Assembly: GCA_019449555.1 (NCBI GenBank)
Contig: JAGRPN010000255.1
Coordinates: 1-60,886 of the forward strand
Length of the DNA stretch: 60,886 bases
From: Ramlibacter sp.
GTDB taxonomy: Bacteria > Pseudomonadota > Gammaproteobacteria > Burkholderiales > Burkholderiaceae_C
Direction: 5' to 3'
Shown: positions 41,744 through 48,908 of the stretch, piece by piece
How the letters are laid out: each line of letters begins with the position of its first letter
Numbering within the stretch: position 1 is the stretch's first letter
Made by a program: the position numbers and the translations under genes
The notes under the pieces: model-generated
The model's input: only the letters and a program-made list of their open reading frames with translations
The model's database searches: none
What the model was told of the DNA's origin: nothing

Positions 41744-42562
41744 ATGAACCCCAACAAGGCCCTCTGGGAAAAAGGCGATTTCACCCGCATCGCCGACACC
41801 ATGCGCGAAAGCGGCGAAGACGTTGTCCGGCTAGCCGGCATCACCCCCGACATGAAGGTCCTGGACCTCGGCTGCGGCGATGGCACCACGGCGATTCCCG
41901 CGGCAAAGCTGGGCGCGCAGGTGCTGGGCGTGGACATCGCGAGCCATCTGGTCGCCGCGGGCAACCGGCGCGCGGCGCAAGCCGGGTTGGCGGCGACCTG
42001 CCGCATCCAGGAAGGAGATGCCTGCGACCTGGGCGGCCTCGAGAACAAGACCTTCGACCGTGTCATCAGCATCTTCGGCGCCATGTTCGCGCCCAAACCC
42101 TTCGACGTGGCCAGGGAGATGGTGCGCGTGACGCGGCCCGGCGGGCGCATCGTCATGGGCAACTGGATCCCCAATGACCCGACGCTGGTCGCGCAGCTGC
42201 TGAAGATCAGCACGAGCTACTCGCCGCCTCCGCCCGAGGGCTTCGTCAGCCCGATGACCTGGGGCGTGGCGAGCAACGTGATCGAACGCTTCGGCGCGGC
42301 GGGCATTGCGTCCGAGGCGATCACGTGCGAAAGGGAAACGTATGTGTTCGACTTCAAGGGATCGCCCGCGGAGTTCGTGGACACGTTCCGGCAGTATTAC
42401 GGGCCCACGATGAACGCCTTCGATGCGGCCGCCAAGGATGGGCGCGCCCAGGCGCTGCGCAACGAGCTGGTCAAGCTGTTCGAAAGCGAGAACCAGAGCC
42501 AGTACCCGAACACGACGCTGATCCCCGCGACGTACCTGCGGGTCACGGTGGCGGTCGGTTGA
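41744..42562 (+). CDS. Class I SAM-dependent methyltransferase
   Basis: The protein has 272 residues, AAGGAG upstream of ATG 41744. Motif I VLDLGCGDGTTAIPAA, motif post-I VLGVDIASHLVAAG, acidic DA in IQEGDACDL, motif IV FDRVISIFGAMFAPKPF, and PGGRIVMGNWIP motif. Resembles UbiE/CoqB-type small-molecule methylases (arsenite or quinone-like), with no Cys triplet of ArsM, so not an arsenite methylase. Same strand and probably same operon as the haemoglobin. Confidence 0.87.
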   Translation: MNPNKALWEKGDFTRIADTMRESGEDVVRLAGITPDMKVLDLGCGDGTTAIPAAKLGAQVLGVDIASHLVAAGNRRAAQAGLAATCRIQEGDACDLGGLENKTFDRVISIFGAMFAPKPFDVAREMVRVTRPGGRIVMGNWIPNDPTLVAQLLKISTSYSPPPPEGFVSPMTWGVASNVIERFGAAGIASEAITCERETYVFDFKGSPAEFVDTFRQYYGPTMNAFDAAAKDGRAQALRNELVKLFESENQSQYPNTTLIPATYLRVTVAVG

Positions 42563-42571
42563 CGGGCGAAT

Positions 42572-42591
42572 GCGGGGCTTCGCAGCCCCGC
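42572..42591. terminator. Stem-loop GCGGGGC-TTCGCA-GCCCCGC
   Basis: A 7-bp GC stem with 6-base loop 9 bp after the methyltransferase stop. There is no T run, so termination efficiency is uncertain. Confidence 0.45.
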
Positions 42592-42654
42592 GGCCGTTCA
42601 GGTCCCGTTCAGTGGCGGTTGCGCAAACTGCTGCCATCCAGGAAGGACCTTCTC

Positions 42655-43038
42655 ATGAACCGCTCAATCGTTTCCAGGACAGTGATGGCCGTGGTGGTGA
42701 TCGGCACGCTCGGTGCCGCTGCCAGCGCGAACGCGCACAGCAGCGTGCACCTCTCAGTGAACACGCCGGTGGTCGCCGCCGCCCCGGTGTATGTTGCGCC
42801 GCCGGTATATGCCACGCCGCCCGCGTACGCGCACGAGTGGCGCCACGGGCAGGAGCGCGGCTGGCGCTCCGCCTGCAGAGCGCCTGGCTGGGACCCGTAC
42901 TTCCGCTACATGCCGGGCCAGACGGTGTGGCGGAGCGGTACGCTGTACATGGCGACGCCGCTGTCCGCTTCGGTGTGGAACGTGAACAGCCCGCCGGAAT
43001 GGACGCCGAATTACTGGGTGCCGGCGCGCTGCGCCTGA
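42655..43038 (+). CDS. Secreted hypothetical protein with Pro/Ala/Tyr-rich spacer
   Basis: The protein has 127 residues. Start ATG 42655 after CCAGGAAGGAC. Signal peptide to ASANA. Then a VAAAPVYVAPPVYATPPAYA low-complexity segment and a Trp/Tyr-rich C-terminal part (WRSACRAPGWDPYFRY, WTPNYWVPARC) with two Cys. A common type of small envelope protein in betaproteobacteria without known function. The 3' end overlaps the convergent gene by 28 bp. Confidence 0.7.
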   Translation: MNRSIVSRTVMAVVVIGTLGAAASANAHSSVHLSVNTPVVAAAPVYVAPPVYATPPAYAHEWRHGQERGWRSACRAPGWDPYFRYMPGQTVWRSGTLYMATPLSASVWNVNSPPEWTPNYWVPARCA

Positions 43039-43586
43039 AGCCAGCGGGCGCCGGCATCCAAGGCGCGGCTGGCCCCGGCGGCCATCACGCCGGTGGCGGC
43101 GAGCATCGCCGCGGTGTGAACCCCCACGGCCGCGAGCGCGAGCGCCAGTGAGCCCGGTCCGCCGATCGCCCTGGCCGATGCATCTCCGAGGCAAAGCGGG
43201 ATCAGCGCCGGCACCAGCATCAATCCGGCCCCGTGCGCGGTCGACATCATGAAGGACCAGAGCGCCAGTCCGGCGTGCCCGGCCGGCGCGCGCGCCGCGT
43301 TGGGTGTCCGGCCCGACAGGTGAACGATCGCGAAGACGACAAACAGCCCGGCCGCCACGGCTTGCAGCACAACGGGATCGAACGACAGGCCGAATGCCAC
43401 CGCGGCGCCCACCAGCGCAACGGATGCGGCGTGCCCGAACGCGATCGGCAGCAAGGCTCGCAGCGGCCGCGCCCGATCGCGCGAACGCATGCCCCAGGCA
43501 GCGGCGAACATCCAGCCGGTGGCAGGGTTCAGCCCGTGCAGCGCGCCGAGCCCTGCAACCGCCAGCCATGGCCAAAGGCTTGCCAT
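43011..43586 (-). CDS. Six-TM integral membrane protein, metal-exporter-like
   Basis: The protein has 191 residues with about six hydrophobic segments and the N-terminal GLGALHGLNPATGWMFAAAWG motif, reminiscent of nickel/cobalt exporter or UreH-like proteins that start with a HGxxPA helix. A second His is in FGHAASVALVGAAV and another in STAHGAGLMLVP. Metal transport is plausible from these helix His residues but not proven. 28 bp upstream of the DUF899 gene on the same strand. Confidence 0.65.
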   Translation of the reverse strand: MASLWPWLAVAGLGALHGLNPATGWMFAAAWGMRSRDRARPLRALLPIAFGHAASVALVGAAVAFGLSFDPVVLQAVAAGLFVVFAIVHLSGRTPNAARAPAGHAGLALWSFMMSTAHGAGLMLVPALIPLCLGDASARAIGGPGSLALALAAVGVHTAAMLAATGVMAAGASRALDAGARWLQAQRAGTQ

Positions 43587-43614
43587 GACGCGTGCGCCTC
43601 AGGTCCGCTCGCCT

Positions 43615-44400
43615 TCAGGCGTGCTCATGGCAGCAACCGGCCGCAGCGGCCTGCTTCGCGAGCGGTGCCGGCTCGTAGCGATCATGGTGGCGCACCCACT
43701 CCATCTTGTTGGGCACGTCCCGCTCGTCACGGCCTTTGGGCGTGAGATCGAGCATGTTGTAGGTGCCCATCATCACTTCCACGCCACGCCCGTAGGTCGA
43801 GTAGGTGTGGAAGATCTCGCCCGCATCGTCCTTGTAGAAAACGCTGATGCCGGGCGCTTCCTCGCTGGGAAAGGCCACCATGTGGTAGTTGTAGTAGACC
43901 TCGCCCTTGGCCCGCTCTTCCGGTGTGAACGAGACGTGGAAGTCGTCATTGAAGTCGGTGCCATGCGAGGACACCCACTTGAATTGCCAGCCCATGCGCC
44001 GGCGAAAGCGCTCGATCTCGGCCAACGGCGCGCGCGAGACCGCCACCAGCGTGACGTCGCGGTGCGCCAGGTGCACGTTCATGCCGTCGCTGTGGTCGGC
44101 CATGAAGGAGCAGCTCGGGCAACCTTGCTCCCACCCCGGGCCGAACATGAAGTGCTGCACCAGCAATTGGCGGCGGCCCTCGAACAGATCGGCGAGCGTG
44201 CGCTGTCCCTCGGGACTGTCGAAGACATAGTTCTTGTCGATGCGAACCCACGGCAGCGCGCGCCGCTCGCGGGCGATCTGGTCGCGCAGGTGTGTCAGCT
44301 CCTTTTCGTGCGCCAGCAGCGCCCGGCGTTCGGCAAGCCATCGGTCGCTGGACACGACGGGGTGGTTTGCGGTGCTCACTTCAGCAGTGCGGGTGTTCAT
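43615..44400 (-). CDS. DUF899 thioredoxin-like family protein
   Basis: The protein has 261 residues, GCCAAAGGAGTAAACC before ATG 44400. DUF899 features: ERRALLAHEKELTHLRDQIA, LLVQHFMFGPGWEQGCPSCS with a CxxC redox-like pair, DVTLVAVSRAPLAEIERFR, and the GTDFNDDFHVSFT motif. Thioredoxin-like fold of unknown substrate. C-terminal CCHEHA could bind a metal. Same strand as the propeller and regulator genes, with a 119-bp gap. Confidence 0.85.
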   Translation of the reverse strand: MNTRTAEVSTANHPVVSSDRWLAERRALLAHEKELTHLRDQIARERRALPWVRIDKNYVFDSPEGQRTLADLFEGRRQLLVQHFMFGPGWEQGCPSCSFMADHSDGMNVHLAHRDVTLVAVSRAPLAEIERFRRRMGWQFKWVSSHGTDFNDDFHVSFTPEERAKGEVYYNYHMVAFPSEEAPGISVFYKDDAGEIFHTYSTYGRGVEVMMGTYNMLDLTPKGRDERDVPNKMEWVRHHDRYEPAPLAKQAAAAGCCHEHA

Positions 44401-44519
44401 GGTTTACTCCTTTGGCTCGAAGAGCCGGTCGGTTTTGGCAATGCGCCGCCCAGCCGGCCTCGTGGCGGGCGCGCTCGTCTTCGGCCGCGGGGCCGAATGG
44501 GGTGTCAGCAGGAAGGCGT

Positions 44520-45221
44520 CTACGCCTTGCGCGCTGGGTTCGATGCGCCTTTCGGACGCCGTACGGCGCGGACCTTTCCGCTGGCTCCGCCGCCGCAATA
44601 GAACAGGTCCGCGCGATCGGACTCGAGTCCGCTGATGCCGGTGCCGCGCGGCATCTCCAGCCGCTCGAGCACGGCGCCGCTCTCGGGGTCGATGCGGCGG
44701 ATATCGCTCTCGTCGCCTTCCCAGGTCGCGTGCCAGAGTTCGCCGTCCACCCACGTGACCCCGGTGACGAAGCGGTTGGACTCGATGGTGCGCCGGATGG
44801 CGCCGGTCGCCGGATCGATCTGGTGGATCTTGCGATCGCGGTACTGGCCCACCCACAGGCTGCCTTCGGCCCAGGTCAGGCCGGAGTCGCTGCCGCTGCC
44901 GGGCGCCGGGATCGACGCCACCACGTCGCCGGTGACCGGATCGATCTTGTCGATGCGCGCCTCGGCGATCTGGTAGAGGTGCTTGCCGTCGAAGGCAGTG
45001 CCGGCGTCGCAGGCGCGCTCCAGCGTGCGTGTGGGCTCGCCGCTCGCGGGATCGAACGCGACCAGCGTGGCGCCGGTGGCGGCCCAGACACGCTGGCCGT
45101 CGTAGGTGACGCCGTTGACGCGGTCGGCTCCGGGGAAGGGGCCGTATTCGCGCGCGATCTCGGCTGCGCTCGCCTTTGCCTGGGGTCTGTCCTTGCTGAT
45201 CCTGGTCGTCCTGGTGGTCAT
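44520..45221 (-). CDS. Cytosolic beta-propeller (Vgb/glutaminyl-cyclase-like) protein
   Basis: The protein has 233 residues. No signal peptide (MTTRTTRISKDRP). Repeated propeller turns: RVWAATGATLVAFDPASGE, LYQIAEARIDKIDPVTGDV, SLWVGQYRDRKIHQIDPATGA, GELWHATWEGDESDIRRIDP. The blades resemble Vgb streptogramin lyase and glutaminyl cyclotransferase propellers, but clear catalytic residues of either are not identified. C terminus SGKVRAVRRPKGASNPARKA is basic. Ribosome site CCAAAGGAGCCAGCG. The 45-bp gap to the HTH regulator upstream suggests one operon. Confidence 0.72.
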   Translation of the reverse strand: MTTRTTRISKDRPQAKASAAEIAREYGPFPGADRVNGVTYDGQRVWAATGATLVAFDPASGEPTRTLERACDAGTAFDGKHLYQIAEARIDKIDPVTGDVVASIPAPGSGSDSGLTWAEGSLWVGQYRDRKIHQIDPATGAIRRTIESNRFVTGVTWVDGELWHATWEGDESDIRRIDPESGAVLERLEMPRGTGISGLESDRADLFYCGGGASGKVRAVRRPKGASNPARKA

Positions 45222-45266
45222 CGCTGGCTCCTTTGGGTGCGCCTTCGATCGGCGCGCAAGACAACT

Positions 45267-46487
45267 CTAGTCAATCGGGAGCGCAGTGGGGAGTAACAAG
45301 ATCGTCGTGAATCCCGCCAGCGGCGGCGCCAGCCAGCGACGCGAGCGCGCCTGTCCGATCGAGCGCACCCGCCCGCCGCCCTCGAGCTCGGCGAGCGCGC
45401 GCTGGACCGTCCGCTGACTCGCCCCCAGGGCCAGCGCCAAGGCGGAGGTCGACCAGGCCGCGCCGTCGGAGAGCAGCGCCACCAGCGATGCCTGATCGCC
45501 GTCGATCGGCGGCGCCAGCACGACGACGGCGCGCTTTTCGAGCGGCCTGAGGACGAAGCCGCGCGCAGTCGCCTCGATGTGCGCAAGCGTCTTGACGAGC
45601 GCGCGCAGACGGCCGATCTCGACCCTCAGGCGGGCTCGATGCGTCTCGTTGGGGCGCCGGGTTCGGAACGCGTATGCGATCAAGGCTTCCCGGTCGGCAT
45701 CGCCGGGCCACGCCTGCGCGAGCGCGCGCGCCAACGCGAACAGCACCGGCCGGCGCGCCAGCGGCCGCCACACGGCGCCGACGCCCAGGCCGCGGCGGCA
45801 GGCGTCGACCACCAATGCGTCCGAGGCCAGGAGCGCCGAGACTTCATCGAGGCGCAGCGGCTGCTCGCCGCGGGCATCGAGGCGTCGGGCGGCGGGGCGA
45901 TCGAGCGCGGCTCGAGCCTCCGCCACCTCGGCCAGGAGCGCCGGCACGCGTGCGCGACCGGCTGCCTCGAGCGCACGTGCGAGCGCCGCCCGAGCCGCGG
46001 CGATGCGCAGCGAGCGCAGCGCCAGCTCCGCCGCGGTCAGCTCGGCCACCGCAGCGACCGAAGGCGGCAGGCCACCCGGATCGAGCCGTGCCAGCGCGGC
46101 TGCGGCCTCGTCGAGGCGGCCGAGCAGCAACAGCCTGCGCGCCGCGATGAGCCGCGCCTGCAGCGCATTGGCACGATCGGCGTGCGCCTCGAGCGTTGCC
46201 GAGGCCGCCGCCAGCGAGCGCGGCGAACCGCCGAAGTCGCGCATGGCCAGCGCCACCTCGGCCTCGGCGACGACGCAACGCGCGCGCGCCAGCTCTTCGC
46301 GGGCGCCGAAGCCACGGGCAGCGCGCCGCAGCAGTTCGCGGGCGCGCGGGTGCTCGCCGAGCTGGGCCATGGCGATGCCACGCAGGGCCAGCGCCGGCGG
46401 GTCGTCCCGCAGGGCAACCCGCTTGAGGGCGCCGAGCGCGTCGCCGGCCGCAAGCGCGCGCGCGGAGGCGGCAATCAGGGAGTCCAT
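45267..46487 (-). CDS. Transcriptional regulator with TPR-like N domain and C-terminal HTH pair
   Basis: The protein has 406 residues. The first ~200 residues are Ala/Leu-rich helical repeats. Two DNA-binding segments follow: an OmpR-like winged helix (FRTRRPNETHRARLRVEIGRLRALVKT) and a winged HTH near the end (TSALALALGASQRTVQRALAELEGGGRVRS). It heads the operon with the propeller gene downstream. The ligand is unknown. Confidence 0.72.
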   Translation of the reverse strand: MDSLIAASARALAAGDALGALKRVALRDDPPALALRGIAMAQLGEHPRARELLRRAARGFGAREELARARCVVAEAEVALAMRDFGGSPRSLAAASATLEAHADRANALQARLIAARRLLLLGRLDEAAAALARLDPGGLPPSVAAVAELTAAELALRSLRIAAARAALARALEAAGRARVPALLAEVAEARAALDRPAARRLDARGEQPLRLDEVSALLASDALVVDACRRGLGVGAVWRPLARRPVLFALARALAQAWPGDADREALIAYAFRTRRPNETHRARLRVEIGRLRALVKTLAHIEATARGFVLRPLEKRAVVVLAPPIDGDQASLVALLSDGAAWSTSALALALGASQRTVQRALAELEGGGRVRSIGQARSRRWLAPPLAGFTTILLLPTALPID

Positions 46488-46536
46488 GACGACAGGCTAC
46501 ACCGCCGCGTCCATGCAGCGCCGTGCTTCGTCGCCG

Positions 46537-47484
46537 TCAATGTTCAAGCACGAAGCGCGGCACCTGCTGGCCGTCCATGTAAGCGATCAGCACATCGGCA
46601 GCGGCTTGCGCGAATTGCTCGTACTTCTGGTCGGTCGGCCATCCCAGATGGGGTGTCAAGACCACGTTACGCAGCGCAGTGAACGGGTGTTTGGCCGGGA
46701 GCGGCTCCTGCCCGAAGACGTCGAGGCCCGCGCCTGCAATCCATCCATTCGAAAGCGCCGCGAGCAGTGCCGCCTCGTCCACGATCGCGCCCCGCGCGGT
46801 GTTGATGAGATACGCCGTCGGCTTCATGAGACGCAGTCGGCGGGCATCGATCAGCCCGCGCGTTTCCGGCGCAAGGGTCGCATGCACCGAAACAACGTCC
46901 GAAGCCCTCAGGAGATCGTCGAGCTCCACCGGCTGTACGCCCAATGCAGTGGCCGTGCCCGGGTCGGGGCGCCGGCTCCAGGAGAGAACCGTCATCTCGA
47001 AAGCCTTGGCGATCTTCGCGACATGTCGGCCGACATGCCCGAGACCGACGATGCCCATCGTCTTTCCGTGCAGCTCGCGGCCCAGCGGCGTCGGCCACTG
47101 GCCCGCCCTGACCGCGGCATCCGTACCTGGAATGTGCCGCATGACTGCGATCGCCAGCCCGATCGCCAACTCCGCAGCTCCGGTCGAAAAGCCACCGCTC
47201 GCCTTCGCCACCACGACGCCGCGCTCCTGCGCCGCAGCAAGGTCGATGTGATACGCATGGTTTCCCGTCTGCGCAATGATCCGCAGGTCCGGCAGCTGCT
47301 CCAGCAGCTCACGCGAAAACCGGGTGCGCTCCCGATTGGGTACGAGCGCATCGAAACCTCGCAACGCAGCGGGGTCCCCAAACGACGCGGTGAAGATCTT
47401 TACCTCGGCACGCTGCCGAAGACGACCGATGGCTGCAGTGCCTTCATAGGCTTCGTGTATGTCGTCCAAGACAGCAACGCGCAT
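46537..47484 (-). CDS. D-2-hydroxyacid dehydrogenase
   Basis: The protein has 315 residues. Rossmann GxGxxG as GIVGLGHVGRHVAKIAKAF, catalytic Arg in LINTARGAIVDE, Glu in LDVFGQEPLP and His in LTPHLGWPTDQ. No ACT or regulatory domain, so not long SerA. Substrate could be glyoxylate, hydroxypyruvate or another 2-keto acid. Stands alone, divergent from the EamA gene (107-bp gap). Confidence 0.9.
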   Translation of the reverse strand: MRVAVLDDIHEAYEGTAAIGRLRQRAEVKIFTASFGDPAALRGFDALVPNRERTRFSRELLEQLPDLRIIAQTGNHAYHIDLAAAQERGVVVAKASGGFSTGAAELAIGLAIAVMRHIPGTDAAVRAGQWPTPLGRELHGKTMGIVGLGHVGRHVAKIAKAFEMTVLSWSRRPDPGTATALGVQPVELDDLLRASDVVSVHATLAPETRGLIDARRLRLMKPTAYLINTARGAIVDEAALLAALSNGWIAGAGLDVFGQEPLPAKHPFTALRNVVLTPHLGWPTDQKYEQFAQAAADVLIAYMDGQQVPRFVLEH

Positions 47485-47591
47485 GGCTGGTCATCCTGTG
47501 TGGGTTGGGTGCGGCCATAGGACTGTAACGTTGCACATAGCGGCGGGCAACAACCATCGGGCGGTCGGCTGCGCTTAAGATCGCAGCTCGC

Positions 47592-48473
47592 ATGACCCAA
47601 GATGCTGCCAAGGCGCTGCACGCCGCCAACCGACGCGGCGTGCTGGCGATCTCCGCGGGAATGGCCAGCTTCGTTGCCAACGACACGCTCGTCAAGTACG
47701 TGAGCGAAAGCCTGCCGGCGTCGCAGTTGATCCTGCTGCGCGGCATCATGGCTTCGGCGCTCCTGCTCGCAATCGCCCATGCCACGGGCGCGACGCGCCG
47801 CCTGACGGACCTGTTCGACGGGCGCGTCATGGCGCGCGCCGGCCTCGACGCGCTGGGTACGGTCGCTTATCTGGTCTCCTTGTTCCATATCCCGCTGGCG
47901 ACCGCGACAGCCATCAATATGGCGACGCCGCTCGTGGTCACCGTGCTCGCGGTGGTGGCGTTTCGCGAACAGGTGAACGCGGCCCGTTGGCTGGCGATCG
48001 CGGTCGGCTGCACGGGCGTGCTGCTGGTCGTGCAGCCGCGCGGCGCACAGTTCAATGCCTATGCGCTCCTGTGCCTGGCGGGCACAGTGTTCCAGGCGAG
48101 CCGCGATGTCGCCACGCGCCTGATCGACCGAACCATCCCCTCGGTGCTCATCACGCTCAGCACGGCGATTGCCGTCACGCTCCTGGCCGGCGTCTGGAGC
48201 CTCTTCCAGGGATGGGAGCGGGTGCAGCCGGTGCAACTGGGGCTGCTCGCGGCTGCGAGTGTGTTCCTCAGTGCCGCCTATTTCCTGGTCACTGTCGCCA
48301 TGCGCGCCGGCGAGATGAGCCTGATCGCGCCGTTCCGGTACAGCGGACTGGTATTCGCGCTGCTGCTCGGCTATGCGGTATGGGGACATGTCCCCGGCGC
48401 ATGGGCCTGGGCCGGCATTGCGCTGCTGCTGGGCGCGGGCCTGTGGCTGGTGCGCACGCCGCGGGCCCGGTAA
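47592..48473 (+). CDS. EamA-family drug/metabolite transporter
   Basis: The protein has 293 residues with ten hydrophobic segments in two EamA repeats: LILLRGIMASALLLAIA and YRTA-type FRYSGLVFALLLGYAVWGH near the end of the second. Conserved GW-type and NxxxPL positions (ATAINMATPLVVTVLAVV). Inner-membrane exporter or exchanger of small metabolites. Start ATG 47592; no clear Shine-Dalgarno but no better start. A hairpin follows directly. Confidence 0.9.
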   Translation: MTQDAAKALHAANRRGVLAISAGMASFVANDTLVKYVSESLPASQLILLRGIMASALLLAIAHATGATRRLTDLFDGRVMARAGLDALGTVAYLVSLFHIPLATATAINMATPLVVTVLAVVAFREQVNAARWLAIAVGCTGVLLVVQPRGAQFNAYALLCLAGTVFQASRDVATRLIDRTIPSVLITLSTAIAVTLLAGVWSLFQGWERVQPVQLGLLAAASVFLSAAYFLVTVAMRAGEMSLIAPFRYSGLVFALLLGYAVWGHVPGAWAWAGIALLLGAGLWLVRTPRAR

Positions 48474-48476
48474 TCG

Positions 48477-48499
48477 CCGTGCGGAGCACGGGTTTCGTT
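48477..48499 (+). terminator. Candidate terminator CCGTGC-GGA-GCACGG-GTTTCGTT
   Basis: A 6-bp stem with 3-base loop, 4 bp after the EamA stop, followed by a T-rich tail. Confidence 0.5.
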
Positions 48500-48908
48500 A
48501 CACCAGGGTCGGTCCGACCAGTAACGGGTGGCACGAGCGACCGGCGAGGAAGACCTTCAAACGCTTTCACTGACCCAGATCAAAAAGAGGATTTGCTTCG
48601 GACCAAGGGATTAAAACGCGCGGCTTCGTTGAACAGGTTATGCACTATTGGTCGCAATCGGCCGCGCGCCGTTAGGTACTAGGTCGTACCAGGCTAACCG
48701 CACCTGTTCGCGCCTCGCCAATTGCCGGGTTGTTACCAGGGGTATTCGAATCGACAATGCCCACCGTGCGTTTGTCAATACCTGTAAACCATAAGGTTTC
48801 TCGCCTTACACAGGCAGAGCCAAGAAAGCAGGAATTGGCCCCGCCAGGAGGGCGTCAACGCCGGTCCGGCGCCCATTTTGAAATCTTTTCTTCATATTGG
48901 GGGCCTCA
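48500..48908 (+). other. 409-bp gene-free leader of the cytochrome gene with short hairpins
   Basis: Lower GC than surroundings and no gene-like ORF. Hairpins GGTAC-TAGGTC-GTACC (48675-48690) and AAACC-ATAA-GGTTT (48786-48799), the latter flanked by CCTGT and ACAGG (48781-48814). They suggest a structured 5' UTR. I could not match a known riboswitch, including GEMM, which lacks its conserved elements here. Confidence 0.4.
48570..48583. promoter_or_regulatory. Degenerate FNR/Anr-type site CTGAC-CCAG-ATCAA
   Basis: A full right half (ATCAA) with a weak left half, sharing CCAGATCAAA with the site before bzdN. About 325 bp ahead of the cytochrome start, so a long leader would be required. Confidence 0.35.

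Noticed and set aside
41744-42562. ArsM arsenite methyltransferase
   Set aside because: Motif I is similar but the conserved arsenic-binding Cys set is missing.
48500-48908. GEMM (cyclic di-GMP) riboswitch before the multihaem cytochrome
   Set aside because: Gene context is right but the conserved core (GCACGCA-type and CCUCCGG-type elements) is not present.
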